Positions 29,758-39,194 of a stretch of DNA of 64,000 nucleotides are shown piece by piece (positions within the stretch are counted from its first letter, which is position 1; each line of letters opens with the position of its first letter). The notes under the pieces are model-generated. The model ran no database searches, had not been told where the DNA came from, and saw only the letters and a list, made by a program, of their open reading frames with translations. Position numbers and translations under genes: made by a program. The DNA is from an uncultured Mollicutes bacterium (GTDB lineage Bacteria > Bacillota_I > Bacilli_A > RFN20 > CAG-288): positions 1-64,000 of the forward strand of contig UQDS01000002.1 in the NCBI GenBank assembly GCA_900539865.1, written 5' to 3'.

Positions 29758-29885
29758 TATTAATTTCAGTTTATAAAATAAAGCTATCTTCTTCTTCTAT
29801 AAAAGCAATTGAAACGTTTGGTTTCGCTGAAAAACAATATTTTTTCTTTTTTCAATATATTATAATCAAGAAAAAGGAGTTATTT

Positions 29886-30713
29886 ATGCTAACGATGGTG
29901 CAATTGTTTTCACAGGCAGTACAAGGTGGAACAGATTATGTTCAGCCAACTCGAAACTTCTCCTTAACCTATATCATTCTAGATTCTTTATTTATCGTTG
30001 TATTCCTATGTTTACTCTGGATAAAAAAGAAAAAAGTTTGTTTCCTTTGGGCTCTTTTTGGCGGTGTTCTTTATTGGATTGTAGACTGGGGATTATTTTA
30101 CTTCGCATCTCATTCACGAGAAATCTATTTTTATTGTTACGATAATGCAAAAACATTGTGCAATTGGTGGCAAACTGGTTTTGTCCTCTTCTGGATGTCC
30201 ATGTCTTACGGTATTTTAGACTTTGCCTTCATTTGGTTATGGCTAGAAAAAGACAAACATGCATTAGAGTGGTCTGCTTTAATTGTAATCTGGTGGATTT
30301 GCTGTCCGTTAATGACCAATTTTATGAACAATCTCATTCCTAACACACTTTATTTTCAAACCACAAGAGGAACCGGAAAATATCACGGAATCATGGGTTT
30401 GATCATGGTGATAGGGTATGCAATTGTACTTCTTCGCAATATCTTCGAAAAAGATAAAGAGCGCATTCCTATCCTCCGTCTCTTTATCATCGGCTTCATG
30501 GCACAATTTTTGTGGGAATTTCTTCTTTTTGTCTTTGGAATCCGCTCTCAAAATTACGAAAGTGACCCCGTACGAATTATCACAACCATGTTAAGTGATT
30601 CCCTTGTCGAAACCAATTTAGGTTTACCTTATATATACTTTATTCAAAAAGCTGTTTCAAAAAAATGGAATGAAGATTTAACAAGAGTAGAGCTAGTTAA
30701 TTCGAACGACTAA
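29886..30713 (+). CDS. Polytopic membrane protein of unknown function
   Basis: 275 residues with about seven hydrophobic helices, rich in Trp, Tyr and Phe. AAGGAG precedes the ATG at 29886. I do not recognise a family. The gene stands alone between the cysE terminator and its own terminator at 30715-30750. Confidence 0.75.
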   Translation: MLTMVQLFSQAVQGGTDYVQPTRNFSLTYIILDSLFIVVFLCLLWIKKKKVCFLWALFGGVLYWIVDWGLFYFASHSREIYFYCYDNAKTLCNWWQTGFVLFWMSMSYGILDFAFIWLWLEKDKHALEWSALIVIWWICCPLMTNFMNNLIPNTLYFQTTRGTGKYHGIMGLIMVIGYAIVLLRNIFEKDKERIPILRLFIIGFMAQFLWEFLLFVFGIRSQNYESDPVRIITTMLSDSLVETNLGLPYIYFIQKAVSKKWNEDLTRVELVNSND

Positions 30714-30714
30714 A

Positions 30715-30755
30715 AAAAGCTCCTAGGAGAAAAAACTCTTAGGAGCTTTTCTTAT
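30715..30755 (+). terminator. Terminator after the membrane protein gene
   Basis: AAAAGCTCCTAGGAG pairs with CTCTTAGGAGCTTTT (one G-U), then a T-rich end. Confidence 0.85.
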
Positions 30756-30827
30756 CAATCTAACTAGCAATGAAATATAATACCCGATAACTTTTTAATA
30801 AAAAGACTACACAAACGCCAATTAAAT

Positions 30828-30836
30828 TGATATAAT
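30828..30836 (+). promoter_or_regulatory. Extended -10 promoter of tRNA-Leu
   Basis: TGATATAAT ends 8 nt before the tRNA 5' end. No clear -35 hexamer is seen. Confidence 0.55.
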
Positions 30837-30844
30837 TACCTTAC

Positions 30845-30931
30845 GCCTTTGTGGTGAAATCGGTATACACGATAGACTCAAAATCTGTTGGGAGCAATCC
30901 CGTGCCGGTTCAAGTCCGGCCAAAGGCACCA
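30845..30931 (+). tRNA. tRNA-Leu (anticodon CAA)
   Basis: An 87-nt class II tRNA with encoded CCA. The acceptor GCCTTTG pairs with CAAAGGC, the anticodon loop CTCAAAA gives CAA for UUG codons, a long variable arm (TGGGAGCAATCCCG) is present, and the T-arm is CCGG-TTCAAGT-CCGG. Confidence 0.95.
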
Positions 30932-30944
30932 TATTCGTAACACT

Positions 30945-30975
30945 GGTCTGATACAAATGTATCAGACCTTTTTTT
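30945..30975 (+). terminator. Terminator of tRNA-Leu
   Basis: GGTCTGATAC (30945-30954) pairs perfectly with GTATCAGACC (30959-30968), followed by seven or more T. Confidence 0.95.
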
Positions 30976-31120
30976 GTAAAAAAAGAATAAGTAATTTGAA
31001 GTACGCTTCAATTTATTTTTTTATTATGCTATGAAAACATACATTTTCATAATTTTATTGACTCTTTTTTACCTTACTAGAACTATGTAAATATTGATAA
31101 TGTAACATGACAAAAAGACA

Positions 31121-31150
31121 TTGACAAAAGTGCGGGGGGGGGGGTAGAAT
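31121..31150 (+). promoter_or_regulatory. Promoter with 11-G tract in the spacer, candidate phase-variable promoter
   Basis: TTGACA (31121-31126) and TAGAAT (31145-31150) are separated by 18 nt, of which the last 11 (31134-31144) are all G. No other G run of this length is present in this AT-rich window. Spacer length sets promoter strength, and mononucleotide G tracts slip during replication, so gain or loss of one G would switch expression. The gene 90 nt downstream encodes a pilin fused to a beta-helix. The slippage itself is inferred. Confidence 0.75.
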
Positions 31151-31238
31151 GAGTGCAATTATAGGACAAGTGTATATAACTAATGAATAAATTGTCCTTA
31201 AATACAAAGTATAAAAAACTAACGCAAAGGAGGAAAAA

Positions 31239-33063
31239 ATGAAACTAAAAAAGAAAAAAGGTTTTACGTTAGTTGAGTTGTTAGTCGTAATTGCTATCTT
31301 AGCAATCTTAGCTGCTGTCTCCGTTGTTGGATACTTAGGATTTACCAACAAAGCCAAACAAAGTAGTGATGAACAAATTATCACTCAATTAAACATAATG
31401 TTGCAAGGTGATGAGGCACTCAACGGAAAGCCAAGCAACATGTCTGATGTCGTCGTACTTGCTAAAGAAAATGGTTTCTATGTCGAAAACATTTCCCCCA
31501 AGACCGAGGGCACTAAATTCGTTTGGTCTCAGGAAAACAATAAGTTTTATATTATGAATAACGAAAACACTATTGTTTATCCTGAAACTAATACCGAAAA
31601 TATTGATTTAAACAAGTACTGGCTTGTTGTGGATGAATATGACAAAGATTTAAATTTTGCACAATATCTAAAAGACAAAGACTATTCTCAAAATACTATA
31701 TTAAATGATATTAAGACTAGTTTAGATGTTGGTTTAAATGATGAGTTCACTGAAATTAATTACTTAAACCAAAACGCAAAAACCTCCTTTATCAGAACAA
31801 ATGGCGGCACCTTAAATATTGATGCACCAAATGATACAATCATGCACTATGGTTCTGCTCGAATTGCCAACATTATTAATGTTGATCCTTTGAACTCATA
31901 TCACGGTTATGCCGATGTCAGTTTAGTTAAAGTTAAAAATGGTCATATTTATATTTGATAAAGAATTATCTTCTACACCCGATGTTTTAATAGCTACTGA
32001 AGCGGGAGATAAAGTTAATATTGAGACAAAAATAGATTTGAACGTTCTTGCTCAAAATGGAGCTATCGTTGACGATCAAACTGTTTCTATTGTTGCAAAA
32101 GATGATGCTGTTGTCTCAATTGATGAGACTATTTCTGATGTTGTAACAAATGGTAATGTTAACTCTATCGAAATAACCAAAGTATCAAATGAAGATGAGT
32201 TAAGAAGAGCTATTGATGAAAAGAAAGTATATATACAACTTACCTCCGATATATTAGATGTAAAAACCAAACTTGTTATTGAACATAATTGTGTTTTAAA
32301 TGGTGCTGGATATAAAATAGAAAGCTCGATGGATGTCGTAATAGAAGACCCGAACACCGGAGATGCCAGATTCACTTTATTAACAATCACAAATATAAAG
32401 GGCGGTACAGTTCAGTTAAATAATTTAACTTTAAATATTCCTATTATTAATCCTGAAGGTAAAGGTAGAATGAGAACATTAGTAGTTCTTAATACTACGG
32501 ATTTAACTTTAAATATTAACAACTCATCTATTAGCACCGAAAAATATTATGCGTTAAGATTGAATTTGAACGAAAATTTAACGGTTAACATTGAAAATGG
32601 TGTCGTTAGTTCCGGATGGTCTGCCATATATAACATCGGTAACGACGTTAAGTTAACAGCAAATAATTCTAGTTTCATTGGTAAGAATCCTTATCATAGC
32701 GGTGGAAATAATAATAGTTTCGCTACAATCATTGTGAGTGAATATTATTATTTAATTAATGGTAACAACCCTTCAAAAGATAACACTTTCATATTTAATG
32801 ATTGTAAAATTGTCGCCATCAAAGAAGACATTAACTCCGATGTTGAACAAAGCGTTATGGACATTAGATCCCCTATGAATAACAAGGTATATTTAAATAA
32901 TACTAAAGTAGAATCAAATTCTGTTAAATATGATATTTGTTTATATAGTAATTTTGATGGAGTAAGAAGTCCTAAGGAATACGACGGTACAAGTGAAATT
33001 TTTGAAGATGGTGTTAAAGTAACTGAAAAATACTACATAGATGGAAACGAGGATTTAAATTAA
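31239..33063 (+). pseudogene. Pilin-beta-helix fusion (candidate pilus adhesin), interrupted by a frameshift
   Basis: The first frame (31239-31958, 239 residues, AAAGGAGG upstream) opens with KKKKGFTLVELLVVIAILAILA, a class III pilin signal almost identical to the major pilin at 26793, and is followed by about 200 residues of unknown fold. It ends NGHIYI at TGA 31956-31958. The next frame (31939-33063) has no ribosome binding site of its own and continues as DKELSSTPDVL. Removing one T from ATATTTGAT joins the two into about 607 residues. The second part has Asn/Ile/Thr-rich, evenly spaced strands (NNLTLNIP, LTLNINNSS, LTVNIENGV, VKLTANNSS) typical of parallel beta-helix surface proteins. I infer a pilus-tip or surface adhesin. 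The frameshift may be a mutation, phase variation or a sequencing error. Confidence 0.75.
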
Positions 33064-33124
33064 TAAAACAATTTAAGTCTAGAAATTAAAACATTACCTT
33101 AATCTACTAAATTCACATTAAAAA

Positions 33125-33156
33125 GATGTAACGGTTTAAACTGTTACATCTTTTTT
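33125..33156 (+). terminator. Terminator of the pilin-beta-helix gene
   Basis: GATGTAACGGTTT pairs with AAACTGTTACATC (one G-U), followed by TTTTTT. Confidence 0.9.
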
Positions 33157-33330
33157 GTATTTTATAATATTAAATATTATCATCATCAAATAAAAATCAT
33201 AAAATATATTTTTCATTAATCTATCTAATGTCTTCATTTACATGTTCAATCACATGATGTTTATATCATTACTATTTTACTTTATCAAATCTTCATTATA
33301 CATTTTGTAATTTTATAATCCTTTGAACAT
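33157..33330. other. Non-coding AT-rich spacer
   Basis: No gene is seen between the convergent terminators. The sequence is AT-rich with no clear structure. Confidence 0.5.
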
Positions 33331-33372
33331 TAAAAAAGCACTCCTATCTAATTATATAAGAATTAGGAGTGC
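33331..33372 (-). terminator. Terminator of the VUT-SDR operon
   Basis: GCACTCCTA (33338-33346) pairs with TAGGAGTGC (33364-33372). On the minus strand TTTTTT follows (33337-33332). It lies about 80 nt after the SDR stop. Confidence 0.75.
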
Positions 33373-33454
33373 GGATAATTTAAAGCAATTTCTATTTTTT
33401 TATATAAATTTTATTAATAATTAACATCAATAGAAATGATATATTATTTTACGA

Positions 33455-34102
33455 TCACCAAACGAAGTTTGCTTTTGCAGCTTCACCATTATCAATTAAA
33501 ATATCTTGCGCTGTCATCGATTGATTGATTACTGTGACAAAATATGCCCATTGAGCAATTTCTTCCGGACTCGCCCACTTCGGAATCAAAGTTTCATCCA
33601 TAATTTGTTTCCAAAGGATCGGATCTTCCATGACATGACGATTCAATTCTGTTGTCACACCACCAGGAGAGATGCTGTTTGATGTCGCGTTATATTGCGC
33701 TATGCGTAAAGCAACATTCTTCATATAACTGATCATTCCGCCTTTGCTAGCGGCGTATTCGGGGAATTCTGCACCGCTTGTAGCGCTGGCACTAGCGATA
33801 AATAAAACACTCTTAATATGTTGTTGAACACCATATTTTTCAGTGATGCGAATTGTACCTTTTAAGTTGATATCGATATCATTGCCGGAATCTTGAACGC
33901 CGGCGTTGTTGATAAGTATATCAATATCGTTGATATCTTCTAACTCATCACGCAGAATATCTTTTATCAAATGCGTGTATTTTGTGTGTTGAATTGAGCT
34001 TGGTAAGATGTCCATACCTATGACTTCATGTCCGTTCTTTAAGAAAAGTAAAGCAATTGCTTTTCCGATACCACTTGTTGTTCCTGTAATCAATACTCTC
34101 AT
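33455..34102 (-). CDS. Short-chain dehydrogenase/reductase
   Basis: 215 residues, cytoplasmic Rossmann-fold oxidoreductase. The cofactor loop is TGTTSGIGKAIA, followed by DILINNAG, the catalytic Ser in LFIASASATS and the Tyr-x3-Lys pair in YAASKGG. The substrate is unknown. It lies 19 nt downstream of the VUT transporter and is presumably under the same riboswitch, but no queuosine role is known for SDRs of this type. Confidence 0.9.
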   Translation of the reverse strand: MRVLITGTTSGIGKAIALLFLKNGHEVIGMDILPSSIQHTKYTHLIKDILRDELEDINDIDILINNAGVQDSGNDIDINLKGTIRITEKYGVQQHIKSVLFIASASATSGAEFPEYAASKGGMISYMKNVALRIAQYNATSNSISPGGVTTELNRHVMEDPILWKQIMDETLIPKWASPEEIAQWAYFVTVINQSMTAQDILIDNGEAAKANFVW

Positions 34103-34121
34103 ACGATAACTCCTTTTATAA

Positions 34122-34874
34122 TTATAATTCGCTAGGATTCTTCATCGCAAAATATTCTTTTCCCAAATCTTCTTTTTTCCATTTTTTACAAAGAAGATAT
34201 CCGGGATAAGAGAATACAATTTCACAAAGAAGTTCAACTGCCATTCCCGTTAAAGAACAGGTGACGCACTGTAAAATTGTCCAACCGAAGAAAATGTGAC
34301 TCACGATCAAAGCAAAAATCATATTATCTAAAAATTGGCCAAGGGAAGTAGAAATGTAGGAACGCAAGAAATAAGAGACTGGTCCATCGGGATTCTTTTT
34401 AAATGCTTTACCGATTCCCCAATTGCAGAAATTATTGACAAGAGAAGAAGCAATAAAGGCTGTGGTGCTACCTAATAAAACGTACCAGGAGCCCCCAAAC
34501 GTTTGATTTAAGGCATTGTTTATGGCTTCGTTAATATTTCCATCTTCTGTAAAAGATTCGCCCCACACGCCCGGGATAACGCTTCCTAAATAAAAGAAAA
34601 AACAAAAGATTAAAACAATAAGAATCGTGAATATTGAAATCTGGGAGGAGGCTTTGGGACCAAAGTGTTTTGTAATCATATCCATAGTTAGAAATGCAAA
34701 CCAGGATACAATAATACCTGCATCTAGACTTAACCAATTAGGAAGACCAGATATACTTTTATTCGCTAAAAGATTCATTGCAAAAACAGACACCGTAAAT
34801 ATAACCAACAAATAAGAAGGTACGGATCTTAAGAGCAATTGAAACTCCTTGAATTCATGTTTGATTCGATTCAT
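34122..34874 (-). CDS. VUT-family (YhhQ-like) queuosine precursor transporter
   Basis: 250 residues with about six transmembrane helices. The ASSLVNNFCNWGIGKAFKK and SYISTSLGQFLDNMIFALI segments match the VUT/YhhQ family, whose members import queuosine precursors such as preQ1. GAAAGGAG precedes the ATG. The leader carries a preQ1-type riboswitch with a terminator, which independently supports a preQ1/preQ0 substrate. The GxF...DNM segment with an Asp/Asn in a helix is typical. An SDR follows. Confidence 0.88.
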   Translation of the reverse strand: MNRIKHEFKEFQLLLRSVPSYLLVIFTVSVFAMNLLANKSISGLPNWLSLDAGIIVSWFAFLTMDMITKHFGPKASSQISIFTILIVLIFCFFFYLGSVIPGVWGESFTEDGNINEAINNALNQTFGGSWYVLLGSTTAFIASSLVNNFCNWGIGKAFKKNPDGPVSYFLRSYISTSLGQFLDNMIFALIVSHIFFGWTILQCVTCSLTGMAVELLCEIVFSYPGYLLCKKWKKEDLGKEYFAMKNPSEL

Positions 34875-34920
34875 TGACTTCTCCTTTCATGTGAAACGAA
34901 TGAATCGAGACGGAAACGAA

Positions 34921-34982
34921 AAAAGTGCATAAAATGCACCCATCCCTAGTTTTGTTTATAGACAGGATGGTTACGAACTGTC
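34921..34982 (-). promoter_or_regulatory. PreQ1-I type riboswitch with transcription terminator
   Basis: On the minus strand GACAG (34982-34978) and CTGTC (34965-34961) form stem P1 around the loop TTCGTAACCATC. The A-rich tail TATAAACAAAACTAGG (34960-34945) follows, matching the preQ1-I layout of loop UUC...ACC and tail UAUAAAAAACUA. Then GTGCAT/ATGCAC (34939-34925) and a T run form a terminator. CCATCC in the loop can also pair with GGATGG (34946-34941). Binding would end transcription of the transporter gene when preQ1 is plentiful. Confidence 0.8.
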
Positions 34983-35123
34983 TCGATACGCATAGGAAAG
35001 TTTAATACAAAAAGGGTTCTTTTTCAACTTTTCAAAGAAGAAAAAACTTTAAAGGAAACAAAAATCGCCTCTCCTTTGATAGGGTAACTTTATCTTTTAA
35101 AATTCATTGCATCAATAAGGACG

Positions 35124-35159
35124 AAAAAAAGCTGTGCCAAGAGGGAGAGCACAGCTTTT
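35124..35159 (-). terminator. Terminator of the xylose operon
   Basis: AAAAGCTGTGC (35127-35137) pairs with GCACAGCTTTT (35149-35159); a T run follows on the minus strand. It lies about 17 nt after the xylB stop. Confidence 0.9.
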
Positions 35160-35175
35160 ATAAAAGAAATGACAA

Positions 35176-36627
35176 TTATTTGTTACGTAAATAGAGATTC
35201 TTATATTCCTTGAATTTTGCTTCATAAAGCTCATGCTTTTCTGCGTTAGGAATATATTCTTTCTTATCTTGAACAAGTTTGGAAGCAGCAGTATCTACAT
35301 CAGGATATAAGCCATCACCAACCATTGCTAAGACAATTGCACCTAAGGTGCCTCCATCTGAAGTAGAGATTGTTTTAATTTTTACATTAAAGATATCTGC
35401 GAGCATTTGCATCCAAACTTTGGATTTGCTACCACCGCCGATAACTCTTGCTTCTTTCACTTCAATGCCGCCTGCATTCATCACCTTATAAACATCATAT
35501 AAGGAGAAAGAAATACCTTCTAAGACTGCTTTTGTCATATTCTCACGCTTATAAAAAGCATTGAGATTAGCAAAATATCCTTTGGCATTCGGATCGTTGA
35601 TCGGAGATCTTTCACCGACGAGATAAGGCAAGAAGAGTATGTCGTCAATTTCATTTGGAACAGCATCAATTTCCGTGTTGTAATCTTTGGTATGAAGAAC
35701 ATCTTCCATCCACCACTTTAAAGAACCAGCAGCAGAAAGAGTACAACCCATCAAATGATATTTGCCATTCGCATGACGGAAGGAATGAACTTTTCCTTCA
35801 CGATCAAAGGTGTGTTTATCGCTTGCGACAAAAACGACACCGCTTGTTCCTAATGAAATAGACATTGTATTGTTCGAAGTGGTATTGGTACCAATTGCAC
35901 CAACCGCTTGATCACCGCCGCCGATGATCACCTTCGTATCTTGAGACATGCCTGTCAACTTTGCAAATTCTTCACAAATATTGCCAACAGCCTCATAAGA
36001 GTCATAGATTTGAGGAAGCTGTGACTCCTGGATATGTAGCACATCTAACATGAATGATGAATATTTTCTATTCTTGACATCAAAGAAGAGTGTTCCGGAT
36101 AAGTCAGATACATCACTAGCAAATACATGCGACATCTTATAAGCGAGATAGTCTTTCGGAAGCATGATCTTTTTAATGCGATCAAAATTTTCCTTTTCGT
36201 TGTGGTAAAGCCAAAGAAGTTTCGGTGCTGTAAAACCGCAAAGGGCAATATTGCTTGTTTCTTCAATCAGTTTTTTCACGCCGATTTCTTCATTGAGATA
36301 ATCCACTTCCTTCACAACGCGAGAGTCGTTCCAAAGGATAGCAGGTCGAATGACCTTGTCATCCTCATCGAGGATGACTAAGCCATGCATTTGACCACAG
36401 AAAGAAACTGCTTTGACCAAAGAAAGATCATTTCTCGTCTTAAGCACCTGAATGATAGATACCATTGCGTTATACCAATCATCCGGGTTTTGTTCTGTCC
36501 AATTCAGTTTCGGACACAACAGTGGATATGTTTCATTTGCGGAGTCGATGATAACACCTTGTTCATCTGCTAAAGAGCATTTGATAGAGGATGTACCTAA
36601 ATCGACACCGAGATATAACGATTTCAT
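35176..36627 (-). CDS. xylB: Xylulokinase
   Basis: 483 residues, FGGY-family kinase phosphorylating D-xylulose. It opens YLGVDLGTSSIKCSLAD (phosphate 1), has GQMHGLVILDEDDKV and the ILWNDSRV region, and later IIGGGDQAVGAIG and a GGGSKSKVWMQMLADIF adenosine loop. I start it at 36627, one base after the xylA stop; an upstream in-frame ATG lies inside xylA. The ribosome binding site is weak, so expression is probably coupled to xylA. Last gene of the operon. Confidence 0.95.
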   Translation of the reverse strand: MKSLYLGVDLGTSSIKCSLADEQGVIIDSANETYPLLCPKLNWTEQNPDDWYNAMVSIIQVLKTRNDLSLVKAVSFCGQMHGLVILDEDDKVIRPAILWNDSRVVKEVDYLNEEIGVKKLIEETSNIALCGFTAPKLLWLYHNEKENFDRIKKIMLPKDYLAYKMSHVFASDVSDLSGTLFFDVKNRKYSSFMLDVLHIQESQLPQIYDSYEAVGNICEEFAKLTGMSQDTKVIIGGGDQAVGAIGTNTTSNNTMSISLGTSGVVFVASDKHTFDREGKVHSFRHANGKYHLMGCTLSAAGSLKWWMEDVLHTKDYNTEIDAVPNEIDDILFLPYLVGERSPINDPNAKGYFANLNAFYKRENMTKAVLEGISFSLYDVYKVMNAGGIEVKEARVIGGGSKSKVWMQMLADIFNVKIKTISTSDGGTLGAIVLAMVGDGLYPDVDTAASKLVQDKKEYIPNAEKHELYEAKFKEYKNLYLRNK

Positions 36628-36628
36628 T

Positions 36629-37942
36629 TTATTTATCAAAAAGGATGTTGTTGACGACAGATTCAAGATATTCTTGTCTACCACTATCGACATGGAATTC
36701 CTTGAGATTTGTCGCATATTCTGCCAATTCTTCTAAGGAAGTCGTACCATCGACAATCTTCTTGCCAATGCCTGTCTCGTAAGAGGCATATCTTTCTTTG
36801 ATGAAGTCGTCAATACGACCATCTTCAATGAGTTTGATAGCCATTCTGAAGCCTAAGGCGAAAGTATCCATACCAGCGATATAGGCTAAGAGAATATCTT
36901 CTAAAGTATTAGACTGTCTTCTAGTCTTAGCATCAAAGTTAAGACCGCCGTTGACAAATCCACCTTCTTTGATAACTTCATACATAGCGAAGATAGTATC
37001 GTAGATATTGGTGGGGAATTGGTCAGTATCCCAACCTAACATCGGATCACCCTGGTTCGCATCGATGGAACCAAAGGCGCCATTTACTCTAGCAACTCTC
37101 AATTCATGATTGAAAGTGTGACCAGCTAAAGTAGCGTGGTTTGCTTCAATATTTAGTTTGAAATCTCCTAAGAGATTGTGTTCACGTAAGAAGTTGCAGC
37201 AAGTGGCAGCATCAAAGTCATACTGATGCTTTGTCGGTTCCTTCGGTTTCGGTTCAATATAGAAATCGCCTTTGTAACCTTTTGCTCTTGCATAATCACG
37301 AGCCATGGTAAGGAAACGAGCTAAGTTATCAAGTTCTAATTTCATATCGGTGTTGATGAGGGTATCATAACCTTCTCTACCACCCCAGAAAACATAACCT
37401 GTACCACCTAATTGGATATCAGCATCCAAGCAAGCTTTTACCTTTGCAGCGGCAGCGGCAAAGACATCGGCATTTGGAGAAGTTGCTGCGCCAGCCATAA
37501 ACTTCTTGTCACCAAAGTTATTTGCAGTGGCCCAAAGAAGCTTCTTGCCGGTTTCTTTTTGTTTTTGTTCTAAATAGTCAACCATGATCTTAAGGTTATC
37601 TAAAGATTCCTTTAAGGTTGCGCCTTCCGGAGCAACGTCGACATCATGGAAGCAATAATAATCGATAGAAAGCTTTTCCATAAGGTCAAAAGCTAAATCA
37701 GCCTTTGCTTTATAGATGCGAAGCGGATCAGTTTCGCCAAAATTCTTATCTCCAGTAGGACCGCCGAACATATCGACACCGACATAGCAGAGAGTATGCC
37801 AATAAGAAACGGCAAACTTAAGATGTTCTCTCATGGGTTTTCCCATGATGATTTCATCCGGATTGTAATACTTAAAGCTGAATGGATCTTTGCTAGAGGG
37901 ACCCAAATACTCAATCTTCTTAATTTCAGAATACTTCTTCAT
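36629..37942 (-). CDS. xylA: Xylose isomerase
   Basis: 437 residues, class II xylose isomerase making D-xylulose from D-xylose. Seen are [12 protein letters not shown] (catalytic His-Asp), [27 protein letters not shown] (metal ligand Glu and the Lys), [12 protein letters not shown] and [20 protein letters not shown]. The start at 37942 has AAAGGAA; the longer in-frame version starting at 38008 overlaps the permease gene. The enzyme defines the operon as pentose-utilising. Confidence 0.97.
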   Translation of the reverse strand: MKKYSEIKKIEYLGPSSKDPFSFKYYNPDEIIMGKPMREHLKFAVSYWHTLCYVGVDMFGGPTGDKNFGETDPLRIYKAKADLAFDLMEKLSIDYYCFHDVDVAPEGATLKESLDNLKIMVDYLEQKQKETGKKLLWATANNFGDKKFMAGAATSPNADVFAAAAAKVKACLDADIQLGGTGYVFWGGREGYDTLINTDMKLELDNLARFLTMARDYARAKGYKGDFYIEPKPKEPTKHQYDFDAATCCNFLREHNLLGDFKLNIEANHATLAGHTFNHELRVARVNGAFGSIDANQGDPMLGWDTDQFPTNIYDTIFAMYEVIKEGGFVNGGLNFDAKTRRQSNTLEDILLAYIAGMDTFALGFRMAIKLIEDGRIDDFIKERYASYETGIGKKIVDGTTSLEELAEYATNLKEFHVDSGRQEYLESVVNNILFDK

Positions 37943-37967
37943 AATTAAATTCCTTTCTTTCTTATTT

Positions 37968-39194
37968 TTAGCTTGCCTGATTACTTTGATCAGTTGGCTT
38001 TTCAGCAATAACTTCTGGGTCTACCGCTGTGACTTTCTTGTGTTTTAATTTGATGGAGCGAATCCAATCCTGGATGAGCTGACCATTGACAATCTGCAAG
38101 ATAACAGCGAGAAGAAGGATAGAACCTTTGATAGTATCGTTGATTAACGGGTTGAGTTTGAGTGCGGAGATGATCTTATCGATAATCTGGAAGGACAAAG
38201 CACCAAAGAGAACACCGATCATCTTACCTCTACCACCGGTCATTGCAATGCCACCGATAACACAGGAAGCAATGGCGTAGAGTTCATAAGACATACCGGC
38301 TGTGGAGGAGTCGATAGAACCATACATACCTAAATGAATGAAAGCGGCGAAACCAACTAAGGCACCAGTGATAGAGAAGATGCCGACCTTGGACCAACCA
38401 ACGTTGATACCAGCAAGACCAGCTGCCTTTGCGTTAGAGCCGATTGCATAGATTTTTCTACCGAATTTTGAGTATTTTGTAAATAAAGCGACAAAAATTG
38501 TAATGATGATTAAAATGATACCGACAAGAGGGAATGTAGCTAATCTTTGGTTTCCTAAAGTGTAGAAAGGTGTGTTGCTATAGTCGAAAATCTGATAAAT
38601 TTGAGCTTGTTGGCCGCCTTCATGAGGAAGGGCCTTTAAAATGAACTTACATAAGGAACGGAAGATGAGCATTGTACCTAATGTACTGATGAAGGCAGGC
38701 ATCTTCAGCTTACCGACAAGGAAACCGTTGATGAAGCCAATCGCCGAGCCAATCAAGATACAAGATAATAATGTTATGACAAATCCTAAACCAGCAAGAT
38801 TTGGATTTCCATCAATGATAAGGTTGTAAAGAAGGATTGACATACCTCCGGTGAATGCAAAGTTGGCACCGACAGATAAATCGATATCACCATTGATAAT
38901 GATCAATGACATACCTAATGAGATAATACCGATAACAGCAGTGTGAGACAATAAGTTAACAATGGAAGTCCAGTTGATATATGGGTTGACAATGATGTAG
39001 AAGATCAACATTGTGATGAAAATATAGATGAAACTTCCTGCCTTCCAAGATTTCTTCAAACCTTTTCCGGTCTCTCTTAACATCTCTTTTGGTGGTTGAT
39101 GAAAGAAATCACCGACAGCGCTGAAGAAATTCTTCTTTTCTTTCACTTCGTTTACTTGCAAGGTTTCTTGTTCTTGCATCTTTTCTTTTTTCAT
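37968..39194 (-). CDS. Sugar ABC transporter permease (RbsC/XylH/MglC type)
   Basis: 408 residues, about nine membrane helices after a polar cytoplasmic N-terminus of some 55 residues. The [28 protein letters not shown] segment is the family signature, and the EAA-like cytoplasmic loop [18 protein letters not shown] is present. It forms a transport channel with the ATPase just upstream (4-nt overlap) and the binding lipoprotein. Xylose is the likely substrate given xylA/xylB. Confidence 0.93.
   Translation of the reverse strand: MKKEKMQEQETLQVNEVKEKKNFFSAVGDFFHQPPKEMLRETGKGLKKSWKAGSFIYIFITMLIFYIIVNPYINWTSIVNLLSHTAVIGIISLGMSLIIINGDIDLSVGANFAFTGGMSILLYNLIIDGNPNLAGLGFVITLLSCILIGSAIGFINGFLVGKLKMPAFISTLGTMLIFRSLCKFILKALPHEGGQQAQIYQIFDYSNTPFYTLGNQRLATFPLVGIILIIITIFVALFTKYSKFGRKIYAIGSNAKAAGLAGINVGWSKVGIFSITGALVGFAAFIHLGMYGSIDSSTAGMSYELYAIASCVIGGIAMTGGRGKMIGVLFGALSFQIIDKIISALKLNPLINDTIKGSILLLAVILQIVNGQLIQDWIRSIKLKHKKVTAVDPEVIAEKPTDQSNQAS

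Noticed and set aside
31055..31384. Antisense frame across the poly-G region
   Set aside because: It reads poly-Pro from the G tract and is in the wrong orientation to the pilin gene, which has a promoter and ribosome binding site.
31945..31960. Programmed +1 frameshift like prfB
   Set aside because: The ATT TGA resembles the prfB site, but the upstream Shine-Dalgarno-like stimulator and a slippery pairing for the Ile tRNA are missing.
31939..33063. Beta-helix frame as a separate gene starting at 31939
   Set aside because: No ribosome binding site precedes the ATG, and a one-base change makes it continuous with the pilin frame.
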